Positions 1 to 8,561 of a stretch of 64,000 bases of DNA are shown here, in pieces. The stretch comes from Leucobacter musarum subsp. musarum (GTDB lineage: Bacteria; Actinomycetota; Actinomycetes; Actinomycetales; Microbacteriaceae). Position 1 is the first letter of the stretch, and each line of letters opens with the position of its first letter. The stretch is from positions 62,001 through 126,000 of the forward strand of contig NZ_JHBW01000066.1 of NCBI RefSeq assembly GCF_001273845.1, given 5' to 3'. Both the position numbers and the translations under genes were made by a program. The notes below the pieces were generated by a model that saw only the letters and a list, made by a program, of their open reading frames with translations, was not told the origin of the DNA and ran no database searches.

Positions 1-527
1 TCGAAGAGGGGCAGCGTGTGCTCGTGCACGCCGCCGCAGGTGGGGTCGGCCATGTCGCGGTGCAGATCGCGAAGGCTGCCGGCGCGCACGTTATCGGCAC
101 GGCGAGTGCGGCCAAGCACGAGTTTCTCCGGAGTCTCGGTGCGGATGAGGTGATCGACTATCGCACCCAGGAGTTCGATGAGGTGGCCTCAGGCGTCGAT
201 GTGGTGCTCGACACCATCGGGGGCAACACGTCGTTGCGTTCGCTGCGGGTGCTGCGCCCCGGGGGCATCGTCGTGTCGACGCTGCCGGCGGGCTCCGACG
301 AGTTCTTCACCGAGGCCGAGCGACTCGGGGTTCGCGCGACGCGCATGCTCGTCGACTCGTCGCACCACGATCTCGAACGCATTGCGGAGCTCGTGCGATC
401 GGGGGCGCTGCGCGCGACGATCGCTGAGACCTACCCGCTGGTGGAAGCGGCGCGGGCGCACGCGGCCGGCGAGACGGACCGCACCACGGGCAAGCTCGTG
501 CTCGTCACCGACGCTCTCGGGCAGTAG
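1..527 (+). CDS. MDR-family zinc-independent NADP oxidoreductase, C-terminal part (5' cut by window)
   Basis: The frame is open from base 3 and the true start lies outside the window. The visible 174 residues are the Rossmann half of a medium-chain dehydrogenase/reductase of the quinone oxidoreductase type. An AAAGGVG nucleotide-binding loop is followed by a helix, then GADEVIDY and VVLDTIGG, all standard for this family. The catalytic N-terminal domain is not visible, so the substrate cannot be stated. The gene ends at a TAG and is followed by a hairpin with a T-run. It appears unrelated in function to the exported-protein cluster that follows. Confidence 0.85.
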   Translation, partial: EEGQRVLVHAAAGGVGHVAVQIAKAAGAHVIGTASAAKHEFLRSLGADEVIDYRTQEFDEVASGVDVVLDTIGGNTSLRSLRVLRPGGIVVSTLPAGSDEFFTEAERLGVRATRMLVDSSHHDLERIAELVRSGALRATIAETYPLVEAARAHAAGETDRTTGKLVLVTDALGQ

Positions 528-560
528 CCGGACGGCGCACCCTGCGCCGTCACACCGATC

Positions 561-621
561 GGGCTTGCCGAAGTGCGGAGCGTTATTTCAGACGATTCTC
601 CGAATTTTGGCAAGCCCTTTT
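561..621 (+). terminator. Intrinsic terminator of the MDR gene
   Basis: GGGCTTGCC (561-569) pairs perfectly with GGCAAGCCC (609-617), and inside it CGGAG (576-580) pairs with CTCCG (598-602). The outer stem is followed directly by TTTT and a T-rich stretch. This is one of the few hairpins in the window with a classical T-run. Confidence 0.7.
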
Positions 622-703
622 GTATTTCATGGCTTCGCAGTACGCTCGGAACATAGTGCTGACATAGGAAGGATGTCGGCGCGCGTACAAGGGGGTAGTG
701 CAG

Positions 704-1285
704 ATGTCTGTTGAACACGTGGAAGCGACGACGAAGCCGCGCCGGGGATGGACAAAAGTTCGTGCCGTTCTCGCCGGCGGCCTGGTGCTCGGAGTCGGGG
801 CGGCGATCACGCTGGCGGCTTGGACCGACAATGAATGGGCGCGCGGCATCTTTGCCAGCGGACAGTTCGGTATTGAGGGATCGACGAACGGCACGACGTG
901 GGCGGATCATCCGACGTCGGGCACCCCGGCGACCCTGAGTTTCCAGGTCGGCGCCGACAAGCTCGCTCCGGGCAGTGTCGTCTACGCGCCGTTCGCGGTG
1001 CAGTTGAAGACCGGTTCGACGAACGCGGCAACGGTCGCGGTGGTACAAGACAATTCGAGCGCAATCGTGGGCACTACGGCCTCGTACGTCTACACGACCA
1101 GCGCAACGTGCAACGCGACGACCTACGCCGCCGGTACGAACTCGAATGGTGCATCGTTTTCGCTCGCCGCGGTGACGACGCCGACCTACCTGTGCTTCCA
1201 GGTGACGGCGGGCCCGACGCTGGCGCCCGCCTCGACCGGATCGTTCACCTGGACGTTCAACGCCACCTCCGGCGCTGTCTTGTAG
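704..1285 (+). CDS. SipW-dependent-type signal peptide protein, copy 1
   Basis: A 193-residue exported protein. The N-terminus has a basic stretch (KPRRGWTKVR), a hydrophobic core (about residues 22-40) and the motif LAAWTDNEWARGIF, the form seen in alternate-type (SipW/TasA-like) signal peptides. The mature part is Ser/Thr/Ala-rich and probably beta-structured, with two cysteines (SATCNAT and YLCFQV) that could form a disulfide. The ATG at 704 is preferred over the GTG at 698 because a GGGGGT ribosome site ends near 697. The gene lies immediately upstream of a second such protein and a SipW peptidase, so it is probably processed by that enzyme. Function beyond export is unknown. Confidence 0.8.
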   Translation: MSVEHVEATTKPRRGWTKVRAVLAGGLVLGVGAAITLAAWTDNEWARGIFASGQFGIEGSTNGTTWADHPTSGTPATLSFQVGADKLAPGSVVYAPFAVQLKTGSTNAATVAVVQDNSSAIVGTTASYVYTTSATCNATTYAAGTNSNGASFSLAAVTTPTYLCFQVTAGPTLAPASTGSFTWTFNATSGAVL

Positions 1286-1291
1286 GTCATC

Positions 1292-1939
1292 GTGTTCCGC
1301 CGAAACCAGCGAACGCGAGTTCGGGGTCGGCGGAGGGCATCCGCGAACTGGTTCACTCGGGTACGGGCGCTCCTCGCCGGAGCGCTCGTGCTCGGGGTGG
1401 GCAGCACGCTGACCCTCGCCGCCTGGACAGACAGCGAGTACGCGCAAGCTACGTTCACCGCGAGTACTTTCGGCATTATCGGATCCACTGATGGCACGAA
1501 CTTCTCCGAGCATGCAACGGGAGCAACCGCAGCCGCGTTGACGTTCGTGGCAACGCCCACCGGCATGTCGCCGGGGGTCACGACCTACGCCAAGTACACG
1601 GTGAAGACGACGACCGCGACAAACGTGGGCGGCACGGCACTCATGGCCGCGCCGACGGTGACGGGCAGCGGGCTCGGCACATACCTGCGCTACGGGGTGA
1701 GCACCATCGACCCGGCCGCGGGCACCGCCTGCAACGCGACGACGTTCGGAACGGGGAACATCGTCGCGGCGAACAGTGCGCTGACCACTGCGCCGACCGC
1801 AACTCAGGCGCTGTCTGCGGGTGGAGCGAATGCCGCTGCATATTGCATCGCGGTCACGCTGCCCGCGGGCACCGCCAATGCCGCACAGGGGCTGAACGCA
1901 ACGCTCGCGTGGACGATCACCGCCACGTCGACCTCGTAG
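1292..1939 (+). CDS. SipW-dependent-type signal peptide protein, copy 2
   Basis: A 215-residue paralogue of the preceding gene. A very basic N-terminus is followed by RALLAGALVLGVG and TLAAWTDSEYAQATF, nearly the same signal layout as copy 1. The mature part is Thr/Ala-rich with two cysteines and resembles small actinobacterial exported proteins of the alternate signal-peptide families. The start is the GTG at 1292, six bases after the stop of copy 1, so the two are co-transcribed. No clear Shine-Dalgarno is visible, and translation may be coupled. Surface or biofilm roles are known for TasA-like proteins elsewhere but are only inference here. Confidence 0.78.
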   Translation: MFRRNQRTRVRGRRRASANWFTRVRALLAGALVLGVGSTLTLAAWTDSEYAQATFTASTFGIIGSTDGTNFSEHATGATAAALTFVATPTGMSPGVTTYAKYTVKTTTATNVGGTALMAAPTVTGSGLGTYLRYGVSTIDPAAGTACNATTFGTGNIVAANSALTTAPTATQALSAGGANAAAYCIAVTLPAGTANAAQGLNATLAWTITATSTS

Positions 1940-1993
1940 TCGAAACAGAGTGACCGGGGCGGTACCGGGGACGACCAGGTGAAGGAGGGGGAG

Positions 1994-3262
1994 ATGACCG
2001 GCACGAAGCGCACCGCAGGGGGAGTGATCGGCAGCATGCTGCTGAACATCGCGGCGTTCGCGGGGCTCGTCTGCATCGTGCTGGTGCTCCTCGCGACTTT
2101 CTTCCACGTGACGCTGATCATGTTCAAGACAGGGTCGATGTCGCCGACGATTCCGGCGGGTTCGCTGGCCGTCGTGCGCGAAATTCCCGCGAGCGAGATC
2201 GAGGTCGGCGACGTACTCACGGTCGATCGTCCCGGCATGTTGCCGGTGACGCACCGCGTCACTTCGGTCGAAGGGGACGGTGACGGGCGCACGATCACCA
2301 TGAAGGGCGACGCGAATGATGCGGAGGATCCGTCGCCGTACACCGTGACCGAGGTGCGCCGAGTGATCGCCTCGGTGCCGTATCTGGCGCACGTCGTCGT
2401 TTGGTTCGCGAACCCGTGGGTACTCGGCGGGCTGACGGTGGGCGCGTCGGTGCTGGTGACCTGGGCGTTCTGGCCACGCGAGTCGAAGCGTGCGAAGCGT
2501 GGCCGCGGTGAGGGTGGCGGAGCGCCGCGTCACGGCGAGCCCGAGCAGCCCGTCGCCGACGCCAAAGCATCCCCGTCGCGGGTGCCGGATCGCGTGAGCG
2601 CAGCAGCGGCCCCCGTCATCGGTGCGGTGCTGGTCGTTGGTGCCCTCGCATTCGCGCCGACGGTGCCGGCGCATGCCGAGTCGGCGGCTGACCCCTCACC
2701 CGTGCCGGTCGTGAAGCGCGGCGCGCACATCACACTCACCTCCATCGGGGACGCCGATGAGATGGCCTCGATGCGACCCGGGGTTCCGGTGCTGTGGCAG
2801 ATCGGTGTGCGGGTGGATTCGCTCGACCCCGGCGCGGTGCAGGTGTCGCTCGAATCGGCGGGGTCTCAGGAGCTCGGGCTGGAGCTGAACGTACGCGGCT
2901 GCAGCGTGCAGTGGAGCGGCGACGCCTGCTCCGGGGTCGAAACCCCGGTCGGCGGCGATGGTCGGGTCGAGATCGCGGCGCCCGCGGTACCCGTCGCCGA
3001 ACTCGAGAGCGCCGAAGAGCAGTGGTACCTCGTGACGGCGTCGATTCCGAAGGCCGCTCGCGGTGCCGTCGCACTGACGATGCGGGCGTCAGGCGGAAGC
3101 GACGTCGTCTCCACGTCGCCCGGCCCCATCGGCACCATTCCGGTCACCGGTGCGGATGCGTCGCCGATGTGGTTGCTCGGCGTCGGCGGGGTGGCCGCCG
3201 GGCTCGGGGTCGCGGGCGTTGCGGCGTTCATGCGCCGACGCCGATCGGCGGGTGGCTCGTGA
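1994..3262 (+). CDS. sipW: SipW-type signal peptidase I with long C-terminal extension and sorting-signal-like tail
   Basis: 422 residues from the ATG at 1994, which has AAGGAGG five bases upstream; the in-frame GTG at 1979 would place that site inside the gene. Residues 17-43 form the first membrane helix. GSMSPT follows with Ser48 as nucleophile, then THRV with His87 in place of the bacterial Lys, and GDANDAED, so it is the ER-type Ser-His enzyme. A second helix is near 130-150. The usual family length is about 180-200. Here a second hydrophobic segment (about 200-220, ending AHA) leads into an extra domain of roughly 170 residues, and the protein ends with IPVTG, a hydrophobic stretch and RRRR, like a cell-wall sorting signal. 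Flanking genes encode its probable substrates. Confidence 0.85.
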   Translation: MTGTKRTAGGVIGSMLLNIAAFAGLVCIVLVLLATFFHVTLIMFKTGSMSPTIPAGSLAVVREIPASEIEVGDVLTVDRPGMLPVTHRVTSVEGDGDGRTITMKGDANDAEDPSPYTVTEVRRVIASVPYLAHVVVWFANPWVLGGLTVGASVLVTWAFWPRESKRAKRGRGEGGGAPRHGEPEQPVADAKASPSRVPDRVSAAAAPVIGAVLVVGALAFAPTVPAHAESAADPSPVPVVKRGAHITLTSIGDADEMASMRPGVPVLWQIGVRVDSLDPGAVQVSLESAGSQELGLELNVRGCSVQWSGDACSGVETPVGGDGRVEIAAPAVPVAELESAEEQWYLVTASIPKAARGAVALTMRASGGSDVVSTSPGPIGTIPVTGADASPMWLLGVGGVAAGLGVAGVAAFMRRRRSAGGS

Positions 3263-3810
3263 GCGGCGAGGGGATCCGGCACCGGGCGATGCGCACCCGC
3301 ATCGCCGCAGGGGTCGTTGCGCTCGCCCTCGGGGCGCTCGTACTCGCCCCGAAACCGCAAGCGACCGAGGCGACCTGGAGTGACCCGGAAGTCGCATCGG
3401 GCACGTTCACCGCGTTGACCGTTCCGATGCCGCCCTATGGTGGCGAGTGTGGGGTGACTGGATCTCTGCTCAACCTTGGAGCGTCGACACTCACAATCCG
3501 ATGGCGATTGCCCGCGGGATACGCTCTGACCGACGTGCTGGTGAATTACACCGGCGCGGCGAACCCGGTTGCGGCATCGTCCACATTCACTCCCGTGGGA
3601 AGTGAACTACGCACGGTCGCTGCCGCGGGGGGAGTGTATGAAACGACGATCTCAGGCGGACTACTGAGTGTGACGCTCGGAGCGAGTCGCACCATACAGG
3701 TGCAGACCCGTCACGCGAGCGGGTGGACGTCTGGAACTCGCGCTGTCACCGGGCAATGGGTCGTACTCGGCTTGTTCCAGGCAACCTGCACGATGACTCC
3801 GGCAACATAA
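3259..3810 (+). CDS. SipW-dependent-type exported protein, copy 3
   Basis: A 183-residue protein whose GTG start overlaps the sipW stop (GTGA), so it is translationally coupled. An alternative ATG at 3289 is in frame. A hydrophobic core (IAAGVVALALGALVLAP) is followed by TEATWSDPEVASGTF, matching the other two substrates in the W-(T/S)-D and A/G-T-F elements. The mature part is short and Thr/Val-rich, with cysteines at GECGVTG and ATCTMT, consistent with an extracellular beta-rich fold. It probably completes a four-gene export cassette. No specific function can be assigned. Confidence 0.7.
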   Translation: MSGEGIRHRAMRTRIAAGVVALALGALVLAPKPQATEATWSDPEVASGTFTALTVPMPPYGGECGVTGSLLNLGASTLTIRWRLPAGYALTDVLVNYTGAANPVAASSTFTPVGSELRTVAAAGGVYETTISGGLLSVTLGASRTIQVQTRHASGWTSGTRAVTGQWVVLGLFQATCTMTPAT

Positions 3811-3825
3811 TCCCCGTAAACGCGA

Positions 3826-3859
3826 ACGGCGCCCGCCCGCCGAAGCGGAGTGGCGCCGT
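3826..3859. terminator. Bidirectional hairpin between convergent genes
   Basis: ACGGCGCC (3826-3833) pairs perfectly with GGCGCCGT (3852-3859) across an 18-nt loop. It lies between the stop of the exported protein and the stop of aspS, so it can serve both strands. There is no T-run. Confidence 0.5.
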
Positions 3860-3876
3860 GCACCGGTGCTGCGCGA

Positions 3877-5220
3877 TTACGGCAGCAGGCGGTTCGGGCC
3901 GCGGAACAGGTACGTGACCTCGCGGATCGACTGCTGCTTGAGCAGCAGCATCAGCACGCGGTTGAGGCCCATACCGAAGCCGCCGTGGGGCGGCACACCG
4001 TAGCGGAAGAAGTCGAGGTAGAAGCCGAGCTCTGCCGGGTCCATGCCCTTTTCGACGGCCTGCGCCTCGAGCACCTCGATGCGGTGCTCGCGCTGAGCGC
4101 CCGTCGAGATCTCGGTGCCGCGGTAGATGAGGTCGTAGCTCTGTGTGAGCTGCGGGTTCTCGGCGTTGCGCATGTGGTAGAACGGGCGAATCGACGCGTC
4201 GTAGTCGGTGAGGAAGACGAAGTCGTGGCCATACTTCTTCTGCACGTGCGCGGCGATGCGGCGCTCGCCCTCCGGGTCCATGTCGGCGTCGGCGCGCGGC
4301 ACCTCGTAGCCCTCCGCCTTGACGATCTCTTTGGCCTTGGCCAGCGGGATGCGCGGGAACGGGCGCGACGGCACCTCGACCTCGATGCCGAAGAGCTTCT
4401 GGATCTCCTCGCCGTGCTTCTCCTTGACTGCGGTCAGGCCGGCAACGATGAGCTCCTCGTGGAGCTCCATGACGTCTTCGTGCGAGTCGATCCAGCTCAG
4501 CTCGGTGTCGACCGAGGTGAACTCGGTCGCGTGACGCGAGGTGAACGAGGGGTCGGCACGGAACGCCGGGCCGACCTCGAAGATGCCGCCGAAACCGGCC
4601 GCCTGAGCCATCTGCTTGAAGAACTGCGGGCTCTGGGCGAGGAACGCCTTGCCCTCGAAGTACTCGACCTCGAAGAGTTCGGCGCGCGACTCGGAAGCGC
4701 TGGCCATGAGCTTCGGGGTCTGGATCTCGATGAAGCCGCGGTCGACCCAGACCTGGCGCAGTGCGTGCAAGAACGCGGTCTGCACGCGGAACACGAGGTT
4801 CTGCTCGGGGCGGCGCAGATCGAGGAAGCGCCAGTCGAGGCGCACGTCGATGCCCGAGTCGCCGGCGACGGGGTTGTCGGGGAGCGATGCGGCGACGACC
4901 TCGATCTCATCGATCTGGATCTCGACGCCGCCGAGCTTCACGCGCTCGTTGTGCTCGAGCTGACCCACGACCGTGACGAAGGTGCCCTGCGTCAGCTCGG
5001 AGATGGTGGTGGTGCGCGGCACCAGAATGTCGGAGCGCGGATTCTCGGGGTCGGGCTCGCGCAGCACGCCGCCATTCACCAGCTGCACGGCGCCGGTTTC
5101 GTCGCGAAGCACGACGAACTGCACGTACCGCTGGTCGCGCACCTTCTCGACCCACCCCGAAACGCGGACGGTGCCGTCTTCGCGGGCGGCCAGATCCTTG
5201 ATCAATACACGCTCAGTCAC
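3877..5220 (-). CDS. aspS: Aspartate--tRNA(Asn) ligase, archaeal type
   Basis: 447 residues, much shorter than the roughly 590-residue bacterial AspRS because the GAD insertion domain is absent. An N-terminal OB-fold anticodon domain (VRVSGWVEKVRDQRYVQFVV) is followed by class II motifs: motif 2 around FRADPSFTSRHATEFT and motif 3 GGFGMGLNRVLM near the end. This short form is usually non-discriminating and charges both tRNA-Asp and tRNA-Asn, which would require a GatCAB amidotransferase elsewhere; that is known for the family, not shown here. The start is a GTG at 5220 with a -10 element 6 nt upstream, implying a leaderless mRNA. The gene stands alone. Confidence 0.95.
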   Translation of the reverse strand: MTERVLIKDLAAREDGTVRVSGWVEKVRDQRYVQFVVLRDETGAVQLVNGGVLREPDPENPRSDILVPRTTTISELTQGTFVTVVGQLEHNERVKLGGVEIQIDEIEVVAASLPDNPVAGDSGIDVRLDWRFLDLRRPEQNLVFRVQTAFLHALRQVWVDRGFIEIQTPKLMASASESRAELFEVEYFEGKAFLAQSPQFFKQMAQAAGFGGIFEVGPAFRADPSFTSRHATEFTSVDTELSWIDSHEDVMELHEELIVAGLTAVKEKHGEEIQKLFGIEVEVPSRPFPRIPLAKAKEIVKAEGYEVPRADADMDPEGERRIAAHVQKKYGHDFVFLTDYDASIRPFYHMRNAENPQLTQSYDLIYRGTEISTGAQREHRIEVLEAQAVEKGMDPAELGFYLDFFRYGVPPHGGFGMGLNRVLMLLLKQQSIREVTYLFRGPNRLLP

Positions 5221-5226
5221 CCCGAC

Positions 5227-5232
5227 AGTCTA
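5227..5232 (-). promoter_or_regulatory. -10 element of aspS, leaderless type
   Basis: Read on the minus strand, TAGACT is followed by exactly six bases and then the aspS GTG. No Shine-Dalgarno is present. Transcription should start at or next to the GTG. Confidence 0.6.
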
Positions 5233-5410
5233 GCCGTCGCGCCCACACGCACCTGTACCCCCGGTTTCGCATTCGCCCGGGGGCGCTCGGTGATCCTCGC
5301 ACGCGTCAAGGTGCGCAACATTCGTGAATGCCACCCATAGAGATCAGTAATGTGATGGGGCATGCGACGCGCACCCGCGCGTACTGAGCATCGAGCGCAG
5401 GAGGATCGCA

Positions 5411-6487
5411 GTGGGGCAACCGTTCATCGTCGGCATCCATATCGACGGCCGGGGGTCTCACCCGGCAGCCGCAGACCCGAGTTCCGCCGTCGCAGCGCAC
5501 GACGACGCCACGCGGGTGCCCGACGCGATCGGCCGCGCCGAAACGGCGGGGCTCGCCTTCGCCACGCTCGCCGGCGCGCACCTGCCGCCGACGGGAGCCG
5601 GCGCCCGACTCGACCCCGTGCAGCTCGCCGCCTTCACCGGGCCGCGCACGTCGCGGATCGCTCTGATCCCGGAAATCCCGGTCACCTTCGTCGAGCCGTT
5701 TCACACCGCGACCCAGCTCGCGAGCCTCGACTACGCGGCGGGCGGCCGCGGCGGCTGGCTGGTCTCGGGCGAGAACTCGCAGCGTGCTGCGCGGCAATTC
5801 GGCCGTGACGCGCTTGCCGAAGACGAACTCGCGGACGAGCTCGTCGACGTGGTCGCCGCGGTGCGTGTCATTTGGGACACCTGGGAGGCCGACGCGGTCA
5901 TCACGGACTTCCCGACAGGCCGGTACATCGACCGTGACAAGCTGCACTACGCCGACTTCACCGGCCGCTCGTTCTCGGTGAAAGGCCCCGCGATCACGCC
6001 GCGACCGCCGCAGGGGCAGCTTCCGGTGCTCGCACCGCTCGCATCCTCCACCGGGGTCGATGCTGATGCGATCCTCATTCCCGGCGGCGATACGGTGGCC
6101 GCCGACGCCGCGACCGCCCGGGCTCACGGCGCCGCACGGGTGATCGTTGACCTCGAGATCGTGCTCGACACCCGAGGTGAATCGGCGCGGGATCGCCTCG
6201 CCCGTCTCGACACCGCACGCCCGTGGGCGGCAGGCCCCGCTGAGCGTTTCGTCGGCACGGCCGACGAGCTCGTGCAGCGTCTCGTTGCGCTCGCCGCGCA
6301 CGTCGACGGCGTGCGGCTCATTCCGGCGGTCACTGCAGACGAGCTCGACGAGGTGCAGCACCAGGTCGTGCCTGCGCTGATCGCGGCCGGGGTCGGCATA
6401 CCTCAGCTCCCGCTCCACACCACCGCCCGAGAGGTCTTCGGCCTCCCCGCGGCGCAGAACGCCTTCGCGAACGAGGGGAACTACTGA
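5411..6487 (+). CDS. LLM class flavin-dependent oxidoreductase
   Basis: 358 residues in the luciferase-like monooxygenase TIM-barrel family, which uses reduced FMN or F420. Seen: an N-terminal beta strand FIVGIHIDG, the conserved region RIALIPEIPVTFVEPFHTATQLASLDYAAGGRGGW typical of SnaA/NtaA relatives (positions about 80-115), and a central VWDTWEADA segment before TGRSFSVKGP. The GTG at 5411 has a GGAGGA site five bases upstream. The next gene begins two bases after its stop and encodes another member of the same superfamily, so they form a two-gene operon, probably for oxidative breakdown of a sulfur- or nitrogen-containing organic compound. The substrate is unknown. Confidence 0.85.
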   Translation: MGQPFIVGIHIDGRGSHPAAADPSSAVAAHDDATRVPDAIGRAETAGLAFATLAGAHLPPTGAGARLDPVQLAAFTGPRTSRIALIPEIPVTFVEPFHTATQLASLDYAAGGRGGWLVSGENSQRAARQFGRDALAEDELADELVDVVAAVRVIWDTWEADAVITDFPTGRYIDRDKLHYADFTGRSFSVKGPAITPRPPQGQLPVLAPLASSTGVDADAILIPGGDTVAADAATARAHGAARVIVDLEIVLDTRGESARDRLARLDTARPWAAGPAERFVGTADELVQRLVALAAHVDGVRLIPAVTADELDEVQHQVVPALIAAGVGIPQLPLHTTAREVFGLPAAQNAFANEGNY

Positions 6488-6489
6488 GC

Positions 6490-7836
6490 ATGACCACCAC
6501 ACACGACACCGCCGCGGCACCCCACGAAGCCGCGACACCCGGGCAGATTCAATTCGGCGTCTTCTTCCAGGGGGTGAATTTCTCGACGATCTGGCACTGG
6601 CCCGAGTCGGGTGATCACGTCGCGTTCGAATCGTTCCGCCGCGTCGTGCAGACCGCCGAGCGCGGGGTGTTCGCTGCGTTCTTCCTGGGGGAGGGGCTGC
6701 GCCTGCGCGAGCACCTCGGTCACCTGCACGATCTCGACGTCGTCGGCCGCCCGGACGCGCAAACGCAGCTCGCCGCGCTCGCCGCGGTGACCTCGCGCAT
6801 CGGCCTCGCGGCCACGCAGAGCACCACCTTCAATGACCCCGCCGACCTCGCCTATCGACTCGCGAGCCTGAGTCATCTCAGCGGGGGTCGCGCTGCGTGG
6901 AACATCGTGACGACCCACAACGCCTGGACGGGCGAGAACTTCAGGCGCGGAGGGTTCGTCGCCGATGCCGACCGCTATCGCAACGCTGACGCGTTCGTGA
7001 CGGCGGTGAAAGCGATCTGGCGCGCGGCAGAGACCGAGGGGGGCCTGCCGCTGCAGGTGCGCAACGAGTTCTTCGACCTCGACTTGGAACGCGCCCTGCC
7101 GCTCGTGCCCGGCGGGCGACCGGTGCTCATTCAGGCGGGCGACTCCGCGGAGGGTCGGGATTTCGCCGCAAAGCACGCCGACCTCGTCTTCACCGGCGCG
7201 ACGCAGTACGAGCGAGCAGTCGAGTTTGGCGCAGACATCGATCGTCGCGCGGTCGCGCGCGGGCGCCGCTCGGGCTCGGTGCTGCCCTTCCCCGGCGTCA
7301 CGATCGTGATCGGCGACAGCGATGCGGAGGCGCACGAGAAGCTGCACGAGATTCGGCGAGCCCAGGTCACCGAACAGACGGCGCTCGCGTACCTCGAGCA
7401 GTTCTGGGGCACCGACCTCAGCGCGTACGACCCCGACGGCCCCCTGCCCGATATCGATCCCGTGCAGCAGACCTCCAGCGTGACCCGCGGCAGCGCCTTC
7501 CAAAACGCGAAGGCCAAGCAATTGGCCGACGAGTGGCGCGCCGAGTCTGCCGACCGAGGCCTCAGCATCCGCGACTTCGTGATCGAGCACGCCGCGCGCG
7601 GCAACGACCTCACGGGATTCGTCGGCAGCGCGCAGACCGTCGCCGACCACCTGCAGCGCTACGCCGAGCGACGCGTCGTGGCGGGCTTCAACATCACGCC
7701 CTACCTCAGCCCGACCGGTCTCGACGACATCGTGAACCGACTCGTGCCCGAACTGCAGAGCCGCGGCGTCTACCCGAGCGAATACGCGGGCGCCTCGTTG
7801 CGCGAGCACCTCGGGCTCGATCCCGAACTGCCCTGA
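6490..7836 (+). CDS. NtaA/SnaA/DszA-family FMN-dependent monooxygenase
   Basis: 448 residues. The N-terminus (FGVFFQGVNFSTIWHWPESG), the RIGLAATQSTTFNDPADLAYRLASLSHLSGGRAAWNIVTT block and the later VLIQAGDSAEGRDFAAKHADLVFTG block are characteristic of the group that includes nitrilotriacetate monooxygenase A and dibenzothiophene-sulfone monooxygenase. These enzymes need FMNH2 from a separate reductase, which is not visible nearby. The gene is co-transcribed with the preceding LLM enzyme (2-nt gap) and ends just before a strong terminator. The true substrate cannot be told from sequence. Confidence 0.87.
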   Translation: MTTTHDTAAAPHEAATPGQIQFGVFFQGVNFSTIWHWPESGDHVAFESFRRVVQTAERGVFAAFFLGEGLRLREHLGHLHDLDVVGRPDAQTQLAALAAVTSRIGLAATQSTTFNDPADLAYRLASLSHLSGGRAAWNIVTTHNAWTGENFRRGGFVADADRYRNADAFVTAVKAIWRAAETEGGLPLQVRNEFFDLDLERALPLVPGGRPVLIQAGDSAEGRDFAAKHADLVFTGATQYERAVEFGADIDRRAVARGRRSGSVLPFPGVTIVIGDSDAEAHEKLHEIRRAQVTEQTALAYLEQFWGTDLSAYDPDGPLPDIDPVQQTSSVTRGSAFQNAKAKQLADEWRAESADRGLSIRDFVIEHAARGNDLTGFVGSAQTVADHLQRYAERRVVAGFNITPYLSPTGLDDIVNRLVPELQSRGVYPSEYAGASLREHLGLDPELP

Positions 7837-7842
7837 CCCGTC

Positions 7843-7889
7843 GGAGTTCGGGGCGCCCGGGCGCCCGGTGATCCGCCGCCCCGAACTCC
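7843..7889 (+). terminator. Terminator of the LLM oxidoreductase operon
   Basis: GGAGTTCGGGGCG (7843-7855) and CGCCCCGAACTCC (7877-7889) form a perfect 13-bp stem over a GC-rich loop. There is no T-run, as at most operon ends in this window. Confidence 0.7.
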
Positions 7890-7904
7890 CAGATACGGCG
7901 AACG

Positions 7905-7910
7905 TAGAAT
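7905..7910 (+). promoter_or_regulatory. -10 element of the cytochrome c maturation operon, leaderless type
   Basis: TAGAAT is followed by six bases (GGACCC) and then the GTG start at 7917. It lies just downstream of the preceding terminator. No ribosome-binding site is present. Confidence 0.6.
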
Positions 7911-7916
7911 GGACCC

Positions 7917-8561
7917 GTGAGCGACAAACTGCTGCATTTGGTGCGCCATGGCGAGGTCCATAACCCCGACCGGGTGCTCTACGGACGCATTCCGGGCTTC
8001 CGCCTGTCTGAACGCGGGCACCAGATGGCCGAAGCGGCCGCGCTCGAACTCGCCGGCAGCGACCGCAAGGTGTCGAAGCTGTACGCCTCGCCGCTCGAAC
8101 GAGCACAGCAGTCGGCGCGCCCCATCGCGAGCGCGCTCAGCCTCGAGATCGCGACCGAAGACCGCATCATCGAGCCGACCAACGCGTTCGAGGGGCTCGT
8201 CAACTCCGGCCCCGATGCGGCATTCAAGCAGCCGCGCTACTGGCACCGGTTCTGGAACCCGTTCCGCCCGAGCTGGGGCGAGCCCTACCGCCAGGTCGCC
8301 GCGCGCGTGCGCGAAGCGATGGATGCGGCATGGGATTCGACCCGCGACGGCGACATCGTGATGGTGTCGCACCAGTCGCCGATCTGGATGGCCCACCTCG
8401 ATATCGCTGGCAAGCCGCTCTTCCACAATCCCGCGTCGCGACGGTGCGACCTGTCGAGCATCACCACCTTCGAACGGCGCGGCGAGCGCTGGTTCGAGGT
8501 GGAGTACCGCACCCCCGCCGCCGGCCTGCTCGACGACGCCGTAGATGTAGGAGCCGTATGA
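7917..8561 (+). CDS. Histidine phosphatase family protein
   Basis: 214 residues with the phosphoglycerate-mutase-like signature LVRHGEV near the start (RHG carries the phospho-accepting His), then YASPLERAQQSA and a second His in MVSHQSPI. The family dephosphorylates diverse small molecules or proteins. In many actinobacteria a member of this family heads the CcdA/ResB cytochrome c maturation operon, as here; its role there is not established. It is the first gene of a four-gene operon, with its stop overlapping the next start (ATGA). The mRNA is probably leaderless. Confidence 0.88.
   Translation: MSDKLLHLVRHGEVHNPDRVLYGRIPGFRLSERGHQMAEAAALELAGSDRKVSKLYASPLERAQQSARPIASALSLEIATEDRIIEPTNAFEGLVNSGPDAAFKQPRYWHRFWNPFRPSWGEPYRQVAARVREAMDAAWDSTRDGDIVMVSHQSPIWMAHLDIAGKPLFHNPASRRCDLSSITTFERRGERWFEVEYRTPAAGLLDDAVDVGAV

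Noticed and set aside
431-2674. A 747-codon open frame on the minus strand
   Set aside because: It lies opposite clear exported-protein and signal peptidase genes, has Arg-rich random composition and no domain; long antisense frames are expected at this GC content.
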